Assembly: GCA_937890765.1 (NCBI GenBank)
Contig: CALADQ010000004.1
Location: 1-64,000, forward strand
Length of the DNA stretch: 64,000 nt
Origin: an uncultured Candidatus Neoarthromitus sp.
GTDB taxonomy: Bacteria > Bacillota > Clostridia > Clostridiales > Clostridiaceae
Direction: 5' to 3'
The notes below the pieces were generated by a model that was given only the letters and a program-made list of their open reading frames with translations, made no database searches and had not been told where the DNA came from. Shown piece after piece: positions 1 through 7,990 of the stretch. The translations under genes and the position numbers were made by a program. The first letter of the stretch is position 1, and the number at the start of each line of letters is the position of its first letter.

Positions 1-383
1 AATCAAATGTTGAATCAGAAAAATATTTATCAAATGTATATTCAGTTGTATTTAACAGACCAGCAGATGAAAGCGGATATCATTTCCATTTAGGAAACTT
101 AAAAGGAAAGAAAGTATCAATAAGAGAATTTTTGTTGAACATGTTGACAGAGAAAGAATTCATAGAGACATACAAGACAACAGAATCAAAAATAGAAGCA
201 TTATATAGTGGAATAGTAGGAAGAGAGTCAGACGCACAAGGAAAAGATTTCTGGGTAAGTGAGTACAAGAAACTTCTTTCAGTATATGGAAACGAAGCAT
301 CAACATTAAAAGCGATAGCAGACAGAATGGTTAACGAAAAAGAATTAAAAGAACTCGCAGATAAGATGGGCATTTTGTATTAA
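1..383 (+). CDS. Secreted protein with C-terminal DUF4214 domain (partial, 5' end outside window)
   Basis: The reading frame is open from base 3 to the TAA at 381-383 and has no start codon matching a full protein, so only the C-terminal 126 residues are present. The visible part is a DUF4214-type helical domain: an FNRPADESGYHFHLG segment, then a second half with GRESDAQGKDFWVSEY, resembling the two half-repeats of DUF4214. Bases 18-383 align without gaps to 3508-3873 in the next gene, with about 29 mismatches counted by eye. By analogy with that neighbour the missing N-terminus probably carries a signal peptide and adhesin-like domains; this is inference. A hairpin terminator follows at 474-510. 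Confidence 0.8.
   Translation, partial: SNVESEKYLSNVYSVVFNRPADESGYHFHLGNLKGKKVSIREFLLNMLTEKEFIETYKTTESKIEALYSGIVGRESDAQGKDFWVSEYKKLLSVYGNEASTLKAIADRMVNEKELKELADKMGILY
18..383 (+). repeat. 366-bp direct repeat, copy 1 (DUF4214 tail)
   Basis: It is collinear and gap-free with 3508-3873 (offset 3490), about 92% identical by a hand count of 29 differences. Between roughly 140 and 350 the copies differ at only about nine positions. Similarity stops at the stop codon. Confidence 0.85.
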
Positions 384-473
384 TAACCATTAAGAAAAAT
401 ATATAATGTTACATTAATTACATATGATTAGTATTTAGAAGAACGAAAGATAAAATTAACTAGGCGATATAAT

Positions 474-510
474 TTAAAAAAGTGTAGGATTGATTCTACA
501 CTTTTTTTTT
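474..510 (+). terminator. Rho-independent terminator
   Basis: A stem of about 7-8 bp (AGTGTAG at 481-487 with CTACACT at 496-502), extended by an A-run on the left and a T-run on the right, ends the upstream DUF4214 gene. Confidence 0.75.
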
Positions 511-579
511 AGGTGATTTATAAAAAAATTCTGAGAAACTAATTTAATCAGTAAATGTGTGATATTAGCTTATTTTTGT

Positions 580-609
580 TTGACATTAGTACATTACTCT
601 GGTTTTAAT
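580..609 (+). promoter_or_regulatory. Putative sigma-A promoter for the 1074-residue surface protein
   Basis: A perfect -35 TTGACA lies at 580-585, with a TTTAAT -10 candidate at 604-609 (18-bp spacer). The ribosome-binding site GGAGGG is at about 637-642, just before the ATG at 649. The rest of the 384-648 gap holds only the terminator and AT-rich sequence. Confidence 0.5.
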
Positions 610-648
610 AAGTTATAGTATATTTTCAAATAACTTGGAGGGAAATAA

Positions 649-3600
649 ATGAATAAAAAAAGAATCGTATTAGTTTTAATGGCTGTACTTGGAATTAATT
701 CTCTTTCCTTAGCAACAAGTAATGTAAAAATGCAATCTCAAATTGTTTACGCAAAAGAAACTAAATTAACAGATCCAATTCAAATAAATAGATTAAAAGG
801 ATTGAAGCTTAAAAATTTAGAAACATCAGTTGTTACAAACAATGGAAAAGCGGAGGTTACATTTAGAAACATAAACGCAATTGAAGTCAAAAATGTTACT
901 GCAACACAATTTAATCATCAATGGTTTAAAGACAGAGAACAAGTTGATAAATCAACAGGAGCTACAGTTGGAAATGTAGTTGCAAAATGGGAAAATGGTA
1001 AGCTAATTGTAACAGGAGCAAATAGGCCTGGAATATATTCAACAGTCGTTACAATTGAATACAACAATGGTAATAAAGAATCTTACACACTTTCTTTAGT
1101 AAATAAAAACTTGGACAAATTAGAAATCGGAAGTTCAGAAGTTACACCTAAAGCTATAGTACTAAAAGATATTAAATTTAATGGACAATCACTTAAACAA
1201 AGTGATAAACTTTCAATTCGTGAAAAGGGAGCTTCCAATTTCATAGCAACAGTTCCTTACGATACTACAAAAGGAGCTGTATTTAACAAAGGAATAAATT
1301 TTGAAAAAGGGAAAGTTTACGAAGTTGTTTATCAATTTGGTGAAGGAAATCAACATGAAGTTGTAAATCAATTAATTTTGGTTAAACAAAAAGCTCCAGA
1401 TGTAGAAACTTTTGCAACGAATGGAACAGGAATACAGAATGAAGAAATTAATCAATTCACAGATAAATTTAAAAAAGTAATACAAGATGATTTTGTTACT
1501 GGAACCGTAACTTTTGATTCATCTCAGAAAATGCCATTAGGTACAAATAATAGATATAGTGATTTAGTTTACAATTGGAAATTTGATAATGAATCTGTTT
1601 TTAGTACAGTTCAAACTGTAAGGGAAAATGGTGGGAAAAATTATCCAGGAGGAGCTATAGTTAATCTAAATTATGATTTTGATACACAAAAAAATCAAGA
1701 AAAGATAAATGTTTCTATTAAAAAAGCTTATGTTAGTAAACAAGAAGATGTTTATAGCAAAAGTCATTTTATTCCTAATGCTGCTGTTCAAGTTTTGTAT
1801 GGCGGAACTAATAATTATGATAATAGAGATCCTAAGATGGTTGGGGAATACAAGATAAAAATTGGTGATGATCAAGCGAATACTTATTTTGATCCAACTT
1901 CTGATATGACAAGTTTAACTGGAGTTAGTAGTGCAGTTTCAAGTCAATCAGGAACTTATTTAGGTATGAAAGATCCTAAGCAAGGTGTTTGGCTGAACCA
2001 AAATACTTTTAACAATAGTAGTAATGCAAATATTAAGAAAAATTATGATTACTATGATAATTTTGATCATGGATATACTAATATACCAATAGTTTTTAAA
2101 TTAGAAAATATTGATAGAATTAATGGTGAAAGTTTTTCTGATATAAAAACTAGACTTAATTTAACAAAAGATATTGAAGTTGTTGAAAGAAATGTTCCAG
2201 GAGATACTGTTAAAACTTCAATAATAGTTAGAAAAGATGATACGGATGCGAAAATTGTTGGTGCACAATTTGTTAAAACATCAGAATCTACAGGTGAATT
2301 AACATTATCAAATGGAAAAGATTTAGTTAAAAATATTGGTATAAATAATGTTGCGGATCGCTTAAAAGTAGGCGGAGCAAATATTGTTTTAATAAATACA
2401 AATGATAATAATTTAAAGTTCCAAGTTACATTTGATGGACAAGTTCCAAACTCCATAAATTGGACATTTGAAGTTGATGATAAAAATTTGATTGATTCAG
2501 TATCAACTTTAGGAGGAACTTTAGAAACTTCACAAGGAATATATGAAGCTGTTAATTTAGATGGTGGCGTTAAAGTTACAAACCAAAATACAACAAATGT
2601 TGAAAGTCAATTTGACCTTGTTACTAAGTTTAGTTCAATCGTTCCATCTGTAGCTACACTTGGAATTGATGGAAGTAATAGTTTGAGAGTTACTTACAAA
2701 GATTTAGGAAACAACAATAATAAATCATTGACAGCTAAAGTTGGAACTGGAAAATATCAAGGAACATATTCAGCAGGAATATGGGTTGAGCAACAACCGT
2801 TTGCTTTAGAAATAACAAGAATTGATACTTCATTAAGTTCAGCAACGCTTACAATAGATGCGACTTTCTTTGATGGCAAAGCAGATTTAGTAAATGTTAC
2901 TGGAGGAAAAATTGAATATAGAAAAGTAGGAGATTCAAATTGGATAGACTCAAGAGTTGAAATTAAGAAAGAAGACATAAGAGAAGAAGCGATAACTAAG
3001 ACTGTAACAGGACTTGTTTCAGGTGGAGAATATGAATTTAGAGTTGTATACAATTATTTAGAAAATAACATGAACAAAAGTGTTGAATCAAATGTTGTAA
3101 GAGCAACCATAGATAAATCATCTACTATAATTAGTGGAAATTCTGGAAGCACTTCTAACACAACAGGAACAAGTGTAGGAAGTATAACAATAAATTCAAC
3201 AACAAGCAACACAATTAAGGGAGGTACAGATGTTGTTGTAACTTTACCATCAGGATTTAAATATGACGGCAAAAAAAATCCAGTGCCAGTTAATTTTAAA
3301 TACAAAGGAAAAGATGGAAAAGTTGTAACAGAAAAGAAAGAAGATTTCTCAATTGTTAAAGCAAGTTTTGATGGAGATAAATTAAAATTGGAAGGATTAG
3401 TTCCAGGAAAAGACTACACAGAATTGCATATTGATTACACAGATAACAATAACAAAACAAGAACTATAATTCTTAAAAATGTTAAGTTGGAATCAAGTGT
3501 CGAACTAGAAAAATATTTAGCAAATGTGTACATGGTTGTATTCAATAGACCAGCAGATGAAAGCGGATACCATTTCCATTTAGGAAACTTAAAAGGAAAT

Positions 3601-3873
3601 AAAGTATCAATAAGAGAATTTTTATTGAACATGTTGACAGAGAAGGAATTCATAGAGACGTACAAAACAACAGAATCAAAAATAGAAGCATTATATAGTG
3701 GAATAGTAGGAAGAGAATCAGACGCACAAGGAAAAGATTTCTGGGTAAGCGAATACAAGAAACTTCTTTCAGTGTATGGAAATGAAGCATCAACATTAAA
3801 AGCGATAGCAGATAGAATGGTTAACGAAAAAGAATTAAAAGAACTTGGCGACAGAATGGGAGTTTTATATTAA
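649..3873 (+). CDS. Large secreted adhesin-like protein with FN3-like and C-terminal DUF4214 domains
   Basis: The product has 1074 residues. The N-terminus has a basic stretch and a hydrophobic core ending near YAKE (about residue 37), a Gram-positive signal peptide. Residues 40-700 are beta-rich with no family I recognise. About 717-822 looks like a fibronectin type III module, ending in the typical GLVSGGEYEFRVVYNY strand. A Ser/Thr/Gly-rich linker follows (822-847), then another beta-sandwich-like module (848-948) and a DUF4214 domain (about 952-1074). There is no LPXTG sorting signal or C-terminal membrane anchor, so surface retention, if any, may depend on DUF4214. The tail is nearly the same as that of the partial gene upstream, while the 3' flanks differ, which points to duplication or gene conversion confined to the tail. 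Likely role: surface binding or matrix protein (inference). Confidence 0.8.
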   Translation: MNKKRIVLVLMAVLGINSLSLATSNVKMQSQIVYAKETKLTDPIQINRLKGLKLKNLETSVVTNNGKAEVTFRNINAIEVKNVTATQFNHQWFKDREQVDKSTGATVGNVVAKWENGKLIVTGANRPGIYSTVVTIEYNNGNKESYTLSLVNKNLDKLEIGSSEVTPKAIVLKDIKFNGQSLKQSDKLSIREKGASNFIATVPYDTTKGAVFNKGINFEKGKVYEVVYQFGEGNQHEVVNQLILVKQKAPDVETFATNGTGIQNEEINQFTDKFKKVIQDDFVTGTVTFDSSQKMPLGTNNRYSDLVYNWKFDNESVFSTVQTVRENGGKNYPGGAIVNLNYDFDTQKNQEKINVSIKKAYVSKQEDVYSKSHFIPNAAVQVLYGGTNNYDNRDPKMVGEYKIKIGDDQANTYFDPTSDMTSLTGVSSAVSSQSGTYLGMKDPKQGVWLNQNTFNNSSNANIKKNYDYYDNFDHGYTNIPIVFKLENIDRINGESFSDIKTRLNLTKDIEVVERNVPGDTVKTSIIVRKDDTDAKIVGAQFVKTSESTGELTLSNGKDLVKNIGINNVADRLKVGGANIVLINTNDNNLKFQVTFDGQVPNSINWTFEVDDKNLIDSVSTLGGTLETSQGIYEAVNLDGGVKVTNQNTTNVESQFDLVTKFSSIVPSVATLGIDGSNSLRVTYKDLGNNNNKSLTAKVGTGKYQGTYSAGIWVEQQPFALEITRIDTSLSSATLTIDATFFDGKADLVNVTGGKIEYRKVGDSNWIDSRVEIKKEDIREEAITKTVTGLVSGGEYEFRVVYNYLENNMNKSVESNVVRATIDKSSTIISGNSGSTSNTTGTSVGSITINSTTSNTIKGGTDVVVTLPSGFKYDGKKNPVPVNFKYKGKDGKVVTEKKEDFSIVKASFDGDKLKLEGLVPGKDYTELHIDYTDNNNKTRTIILKNVKLESSVELEKYLANVYMVVFNRPADESGYHFHLGNLKGNKVSIREFLLNMLTEKEFIETYKTTESKIEALYSGIVGRESDAQGKDFWVSEYKKLLSVYGNEASTLKAIADRMVNEKELKELGDRMGVLY
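3508..3873 (+). repeat. 366-bp direct repeat, copy 2 (DUF4214 tail)
   Basis: This is the second copy of the repeat at 18-383. Most differences are synonymous and they cluster at the two ends of the repeat. Confidence 0.85.
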
Positions 3874-3939
3874 AATAATAATACATTAAAGGTACATATG
3901 AAGAAATAATTACAAACAAAAGATGTTAACTGTGTCGTA

Positions 3940-3975
3940 AAAGGGTATAGAAAAATTTCTATGCCCTTATTTTTT
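3940..3975 (+). terminator. Rho-independent terminator
   Basis: The stem AAGGGTATAGA pairs with TCTATGCCCTT (3941-3951 / 3958-3968, one G-T wobble), followed by ATTTTTT. It ends the 1074-residue gene. The rest of the 3874-4065 gap is AT-rich and shows no further element. Confidence 0.8.
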
Positions 3976-4065
3976 GCGTATTATAATTTAAATTAGTAAA
4001 TTAGTATTTAATTATAAAAAATTGCACAACATACATAAAATATTTTGAAATGGATGTGTTATTTT

Positions 4066-6414
4066 GTGTTTACGTGTAAATATGGATTTTTTTCTGATGA
4101 TGGCCTTGAATACGTAATTACAAATCCAAAAACTCCAAGACCTTGGAGCAATATAATTAGCAATGGAAAATATTCCGTACTAATAACTCAAACTGGTAGT
4201 GGTTATTCGTGGGGAAAAAATGCAATGGAAAATAGAATAACTTCATTTTCTCACGACTATGTAAAAGACGATTTAGGAAAATACATTTACATAAGAGATG
4301 ATGATACGGGAGAATTTTGGAGTGCAACATACAAGCCTGTTGATAAATGTGGAGATGATTATAGAGTAATTCACGGATTGGGATATACGATTTTTAAACA
4401 CACGTTTAATAAAATTGAAACTCAATTGAAAATTTTTTTGTCTAAGAATGATATGATTGAGTTTTTTGAAATTGCAATTAAAAATAAATCAAATAAATTT
4501 AGAAAGATAAGTGTATTTACTTATGCAGAACTTTTTTTGTCTAATTTTTCCGAAGAAAATAAATCTTTTCATAATTTGTTTATGGAAAATGAATTTAGTT
4601 GTAGGTTTAATTCATTAATAGCTAGAAAAAATTTTTGGGGAATTATGGATGAGTTTGGACAGTGTAATAATCAAAATTATAAATATACTTTCTTCATGTC
4701 TTCCACTGAAAAAATATTTTCATATGAATGTTCAAGAGAAAATTTCATCGGAATGTATGGAAGTTTGAAAAATCCAGAAGCTATGCACAATATAAATCTT
4801 TCAAATACTCATGGTAAAAATTTAGATTCTATTTCGTGCATACATAATAAATTTGTTGTTAAACCTTATGGTGAAATTAAATTTTGCAATTACATGGGAA
4901 TTTGTAATGGAGTGGACGAATTAAACAAAATTTTTCAAAAATACAGAGTTGTTAAATTTATTCAAGATGAATTTGTTAATTTTAATAAATACATAATGGA
5001 ATTTATTAATTGTGAATTTGTGAAAACTCCAAGCGAATCTATAAATTTAATGGTGAATATTTGGTGTAAATATCAAACGCTTATGTGCAGATTTTTTTCA
5101 AAAGCTTCTTATTATCAAATAAATAGAGGTGTGGGGTATCGTGATAATTTGCAAGATGCTCTTATATTTTTGAACACGAAGAATCATTTACTAAAAGAAC
5201 AAATTTTGTTTCATGCTTCTTTGCAATTTGAGGATGGTTCGACGCCACATTATTTTTTAGATGAATCAAAATGTTTTTTAAATACATTTTCAAGTGATGA
5301 TAATTTGTGGTTTGTTTACGTTACGATTATTTATGTTAAAGAAACTTTTGATTTAGAAATTTTAGATTGCAAAGTTGGTTATGCAAATTGTGATTGCGTT
5401 GAAACTATTTATGAGCATTTGAAAAAATCTATAAATTATTCTATAAAAAATGTGAATGTCAATGGGCTTAGCAAAATTTTAAATCATGATTGGAACGATT
5501 CTATAAGTAATTTTAAAGGCGAAAGCATTTTTGTAAGTGAATTTTTGTATTTGATTTTAAAAGAGTTTTCGGAAATATGTTTTATGAAAAATGATTTTGG
5601 TTTTTTAAATTTAATGGAAACTTTTATGGAAATTTTGAAAAAATCAGTTAATGAAATTGGATTTTATAAAAATCATTATTTGAGATGCGTTTCTGATAAA
5701 TTTAATTTGGGGGGAGATGATGGAAAAATATTTTTAATTCCTCAAGCTTTCGCTGTAATAAGTGGAATTTCTCCAAAATTAAAAGCTATAAAAGCTATGA
5801 ATGAAGTTTATTTTAGATTAAATACCGATGTGGGGCTTAAAATTTTGACGCCTCCATTTAAAAATGAAAATAAAAATATTGGATACATAACGAGATACGC
5901 AGAAGGAACTAGAGAAAATGGTTCCATATATTATCATTCTTGCATGTGGGGAATTTTAGCTTTTATAATGATAGATAGGGTGGATTTAGCTGAAGAAATT
6001 GTAGAAAAAATTTTGCCACCAAATAAATCAAGTGAAATTGATGTTTATAAAATTGAACCTTACGTTATGCCTTCAAGCGTTGAAGGAGATTATTCATCAA
6101 ATTTTAAAATGGGAAATTGGAGTTTTAACACTGGTTCGAGTGTTTGGTTTCACAGGATAATAAACAATTATGTAATAGGAGTTAGGGGAACTTTAAATGG
6201 ATTGTTAATATCTCCAAAACCTTTTTTAAATTGGAATAAATTTTTTGTTAGAAAAATTTTTAGAGGAGCAACTTTCAACATAAATTTTGAAACTTATGAT
6301 GGTGACGAGCTAGAAATTTTTTGTGATGGGGAAAAGATAAAAGGAAATTTAATAAAAAATATATGTGAAGGGTATACGTACGAAGTTAATGTGAAAATAG
6401 GGAAGAGAATTTAA
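4066..6414 (+). CDS. GH94 family glycoside phosphorylase (cellobiose/chitobiose phosphorylase-like)
   Basis: This is a cytoplasmic inverting phosphorylase that cleaves a beta-linked disaccharide or short oligosaccharide with phosphate to give sugar-1-phosphate. Seen: a GH94 N-terminus (KYGFFSDDGLEYVIT, then NPKTPRPWSN), the GVGYRDNLQDA motif with the likely general acid Asp at about residue 360, and the DWND motif typical of the family. The length (782 residues) suits cellobiose/chitobiose-type enzymes. The substrate cannot be read from the sequence. The frame is open from a TTG at 4045, but no ribosome-binding site precedes it. The in-frame GTG at 4066 starts the protein exactly where GH94 proteins usually begin, so I prefer it. 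No signal peptide. It converges with the aminotransferase, with two bases between the stop codons. Confidence 0.8.
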   Translation: MFTCKYGFFSDDGLEYVITNPKTPRPWSNIISNGKYSVLITQTGSGYSWGKNAMENRITSFSHDYVKDDLGKYIYIRDDDTGEFWSATYKPVDKCGDDYRVIHGLGYTIFKHTFNKIETQLKIFLSKNDMIEFFEIAIKNKSNKFRKISVFTYAELFLSNFSEENKSFHNLFMENEFSCRFNSLIARKNFWGIMDEFGQCNNQNYKYTFFMSSTEKIFSYECSRENFIGMYGSLKNPEAMHNINLSNTHGKNLDSISCIHNKFVVKPYGEIKFCNYMGICNGVDELNKIFQKYRVVKFIQDEFVNFNKYIMEFINCEFVKTPSESINLMVNIWCKYQTLMCRFFSKASYYQINRGVGYRDNLQDALIFLNTKNHLLKEQILFHASLQFEDGSTPHYFLDESKCFLNTFSSDDNLWFVYVTIIYVKETFDLEILDCKVGYANCDCVETIYEHLKKSINYSIKNVNVNGLSKILNHDWNDSISNFKGESIFVSEFLYLILKEFSEICFMKNDFGFLNLMETFMEILKKSVNEIGFYKNHYLRCVSDKFNLGGDDGKIFLIPQAFAVISGISPKLKAIKAMNEVYFRLNTDVGLKILTPPFKNENKNIGYITRYAEGTRENGSIYYHSCMWGILAFIMIDRVDLAEEIVEKILPPNKSSEIDVYKIEPYVMPSSVEGDYSSNFKMGNWSFNTGSSVWFHRIINNYVIGVRGTLNGLLISPKPFLNWNKFFVRKIFRGATFNINFETYDGDELEIFCDGEKIKGNLIKNICEGYTYEVNVKIGKRI

Positions 6415-6431
6415 TTTTAAATCTCTTCCCT
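6399..6431. terminator. Bidirectional terminator spanning two convergent stop codons
   Basis: AGGGAAGAGA (6399-6408) pairs with TCTCTTCCCT (6422-6431). A-rich sequence lies to the left and ATTTTTT to the right, so it can work on both strands. Both stop codons (6412-6414 and 6417-6419) lie in the loop. Confidence 0.75.
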
Positions 6432-7562
6432 AAATTTTTTGTTGAAATCGGAGACAAGATTCAACTCTCTTTTGTAAAAATGAGAAAGGGCATCTTCAAC
6501 AGCACAAAGAACAGGAATTATTCTTTCATATCTTGCGTTTTCTCCCATGTGTCCAATTCGTATAGCTTTGTTAGACAAAAATCCAAAAGAGCCACTTATT
6601 AAAATTCCATATTTATTTTTTATGTACTCTATAACATCACGATTAGTTATATTTTCTTCCAATAATATTGTGGTTACTGTTGGAGACGAACAACTTTTCG
6701 GAAGAAATGAATTAATATTATTTTTTTCCAAGGCATACAACAACGAACTAGAAATTTTTTTGTGTCGCTCAAATACATTTTTAAGTCCTTCATTTAAAAT
6801 ATTATCTAAAGCAACATCCAAAGAATTTATATCCGATGAAGGCATTGTGTATGGAAACCATTTTTTATCGTAAGCATCGAGGAAACTCAACAAATTCATA
6901 TAATAACTTTTTATATTGGAATTTCTGTTCTTAATTGATGAAATTGCATCATTCGATATACTTAAAAATGTAAGACCAGGAGGTAGAGAAAAACATTTTT
7001 GAGAAGCACAAAGAGCAATATCAATGCAACATTCGTCAACATTTAAATCAATTCCACCTAAAGAAGCAACAGCATCAACAACAGTTAATATTCCATGTTG
7101 TTTTAAAATTTTGCATATTTCTTTAACGGGATTCAACATAGATGAAGGAGTATCACAATGAACTATAGTTGCGTATTTAAAATTATTATTTTTTCGCAAA
7201 AAACTTTCGAGTTCTTTAATGGGAAATAGAGAATCTTTTGGAGCTTCAAATAAAAAGGCATTACCGCCATAAAGTTCCACAAAATATTTAAATCCATAAC
7301 CAAAAACGCCATTACTTATAACGAGAACATTATCTTCATCTTCAGTTAAGCAAGCACAAGCAGCTTCAAGACCTAAAATTCCTTCGCCACTTAAAATTAT
7401 AATTTCATTTTTTGTCATAAAAACTTTTTGTATTTTTTCGCATACGCTTTTATATTTTTCAAAAAAATTAATATCAAAATCTGGATTCATAAATTCTGTA
7501 GCTCTTGAAAGCATAGCATTGCTTCGTACATTTGTTGGACCAGCAAAATAATTAAAGCTCAT
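6417..7562 (-). CDS. Class V aminotransferase, alanine/serine-glyoxylate (PucG/AGXT-like)
   Basis: A 381-residue PLP enzyme of fold type I, class V. The N-terminus NYFAGPTNVRSNAM matches the GPT/GPV start of alanine-glyoxylate and serine-pyruvate aminotransferases. HCDTPSSMLNP and VVDAVASLGG are the substrate-loop and PLP-Asp motifs, and ASQKCFSLPPGL holds the Schiff-base lysine. The usual reaction is glyoxylate plus alanine or serine to glycine plus pyruvate or hydroxypyruvate. In a genome with glycine reductase this would feed glycine to fermentation, which is inference. Some members instead act on ureidoglycine (PucG) or phosphonates, and the sequence alone does not decide. It starts at the ATG whose complement is at 7560-7562, downstream of the AT-rich region at 7563-7824. 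Confidence 0.75.
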   Translation of the reverse strand: MSFNYFAGPTNVRSNAMLSRATEFMNPDFDINFFEKYKSVCEKIQKVFMTKNEIIILSGEGILGLEAACACLTEDEDNVLVISNGVFGYGFKYFVELYGGNAFLFEAPKDSLFPIKELESFLRKNNNFKYATIVHCDTPSSMLNPVKEICKILKQHGILTVVDAVASLGGIDLNVDECCIDIALCASQKCFSLPPGLTFLSISNDAISSIKNRNSNIKSYYMNLLSFLDAYDKKWFPYTMPSSDINSLDVALDNILNEGLKNVFERHKKISSSLLYALEKNNINSFLPKSCSSPTVTTILLEENITNRDVIEYIKNKYGILISGSFGFLSNKAIRIGHMGENARYERIIPVLCAVEDALSHFYKRELNLVSDFNKKFREEI

Positions 7563-7587
7563 TTAATAAAATCATCCTTTCATTATT

Positions 7588-7747
7588 AATTAACATAATT
7601 AATATAAAATTATTAACATATAAACAATATGTCTGTGGATAAAACACAATATTGATAAACAAAATATTCTGATTTACAAAACAATTAACATAAATATAAA
7701 ATTATTAACAAAAATTTGTGTATAAGTATGTAAAAATTGTGGAATAA
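7588..7747. repeat. Duplicated AT-rich element with DnaA-box-like motifs
   Basis: Two imperfect direct copies of an AT-rich unit, 7588-7618 and 7683-7710, share AATTAACATAA and ATATAAAATTATTAACA and start 95 bp apart. Each is followed by a consensus DnaA box (TTATNCACA) in the same orientation: TGTGGATAA at 7634-7642 and TGTGTATAA at 7717-7725. A near match with one extra base, TGTGGAATAA, is at 7738-7747. The element lies in the gap between the aminotransferase and the feo genes. It could be a DnaA-binding regulatory region or a DnaA-titration site. No dnaA or dnaN gene is nearby, so it is not called an origin. Confidence 0.45.
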
Positions 7748-7808
7748 TTAAAAACTTACATTTAAAATTTTCTCAATTATAACAATATCATTAATTCATG
7801 TAAATAAA

Positions 7809-7848
7809 AAAAAGGAGAAGATGTTTATAAATCTTTCCCCTTTTTTTC
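7809..7848 (-). terminator. Probable terminator of the feo operon
   Basis: GGAGAAGAT and ATCTTTCCCC form an imperfect stem flanked by A-runs and T-runs on both strands. It overlaps the last codons of the small Cys-rich gene. One A-C mismatch makes it weaker than the other terminators here. Confidence 0.45.
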
Positions 7849-7986
7849 AATTTTGTTTATAATGTTGTTTTCACAATTATTTTTGCATGAACCACATGAT
7901 TTAGAACAAGAATTTTTTTTGCAAAACAATTTTACAACATAGTAAAAGCTTACAATAACAAGTATGATAATAATTATTTTATCCAT
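7825..7986 (-). CDS. FeoB-associated Cys-rich small membrane protein
   Basis: A 53-residue protein. It has one N-terminal hydrophobic helix (residues 4-18, mostly Ile/Leu/Val) followed by a Cys-rich tail with cysteines at 22, 27, 31, 34 and 38, then a Lys-rich end. This layout matches the FeoB-associated Cys-rich membrane proteins that often sit 3' of feoB in Firmicutes. Here the gene starts 5 bases beyond the feoB stop, so it is in the operon. The cysteines may bind ferrous iron as it leaves FeoB; that is inference. The ATG complement is at 7984-7986, preceded by a GGTGAT-like ribosome-binding site. Confidence 0.75.
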   Translation of the reverse strand: MDKIIIIILVIVSFYYVVKLFCKKNSCSKSCGSCKNNCENNIINKIEKKGKDL

Positions 7987-7990
7987 GATA

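Noticed and set aside
2067..2456. Antisense open frame within the 1074-residue surface gene
   Set aside because: Mirror of a long low-GC coding region; no start signal and no family features.
18..3873. Insertion sequence or mobile element carrying the DUF4214 repeats
   Set aside because: No transposase, inverted ends or target duplication; the repeat is entirely coding and ends at the stop codon.
7563..7824. Chromosomal replication origin
   Set aside because: Two consensus DnaA boxes and AT-richness alone are not enough; dnaA, dnaN and a box cluster are absent. Reported only as a DnaA-box-bearing repeat.
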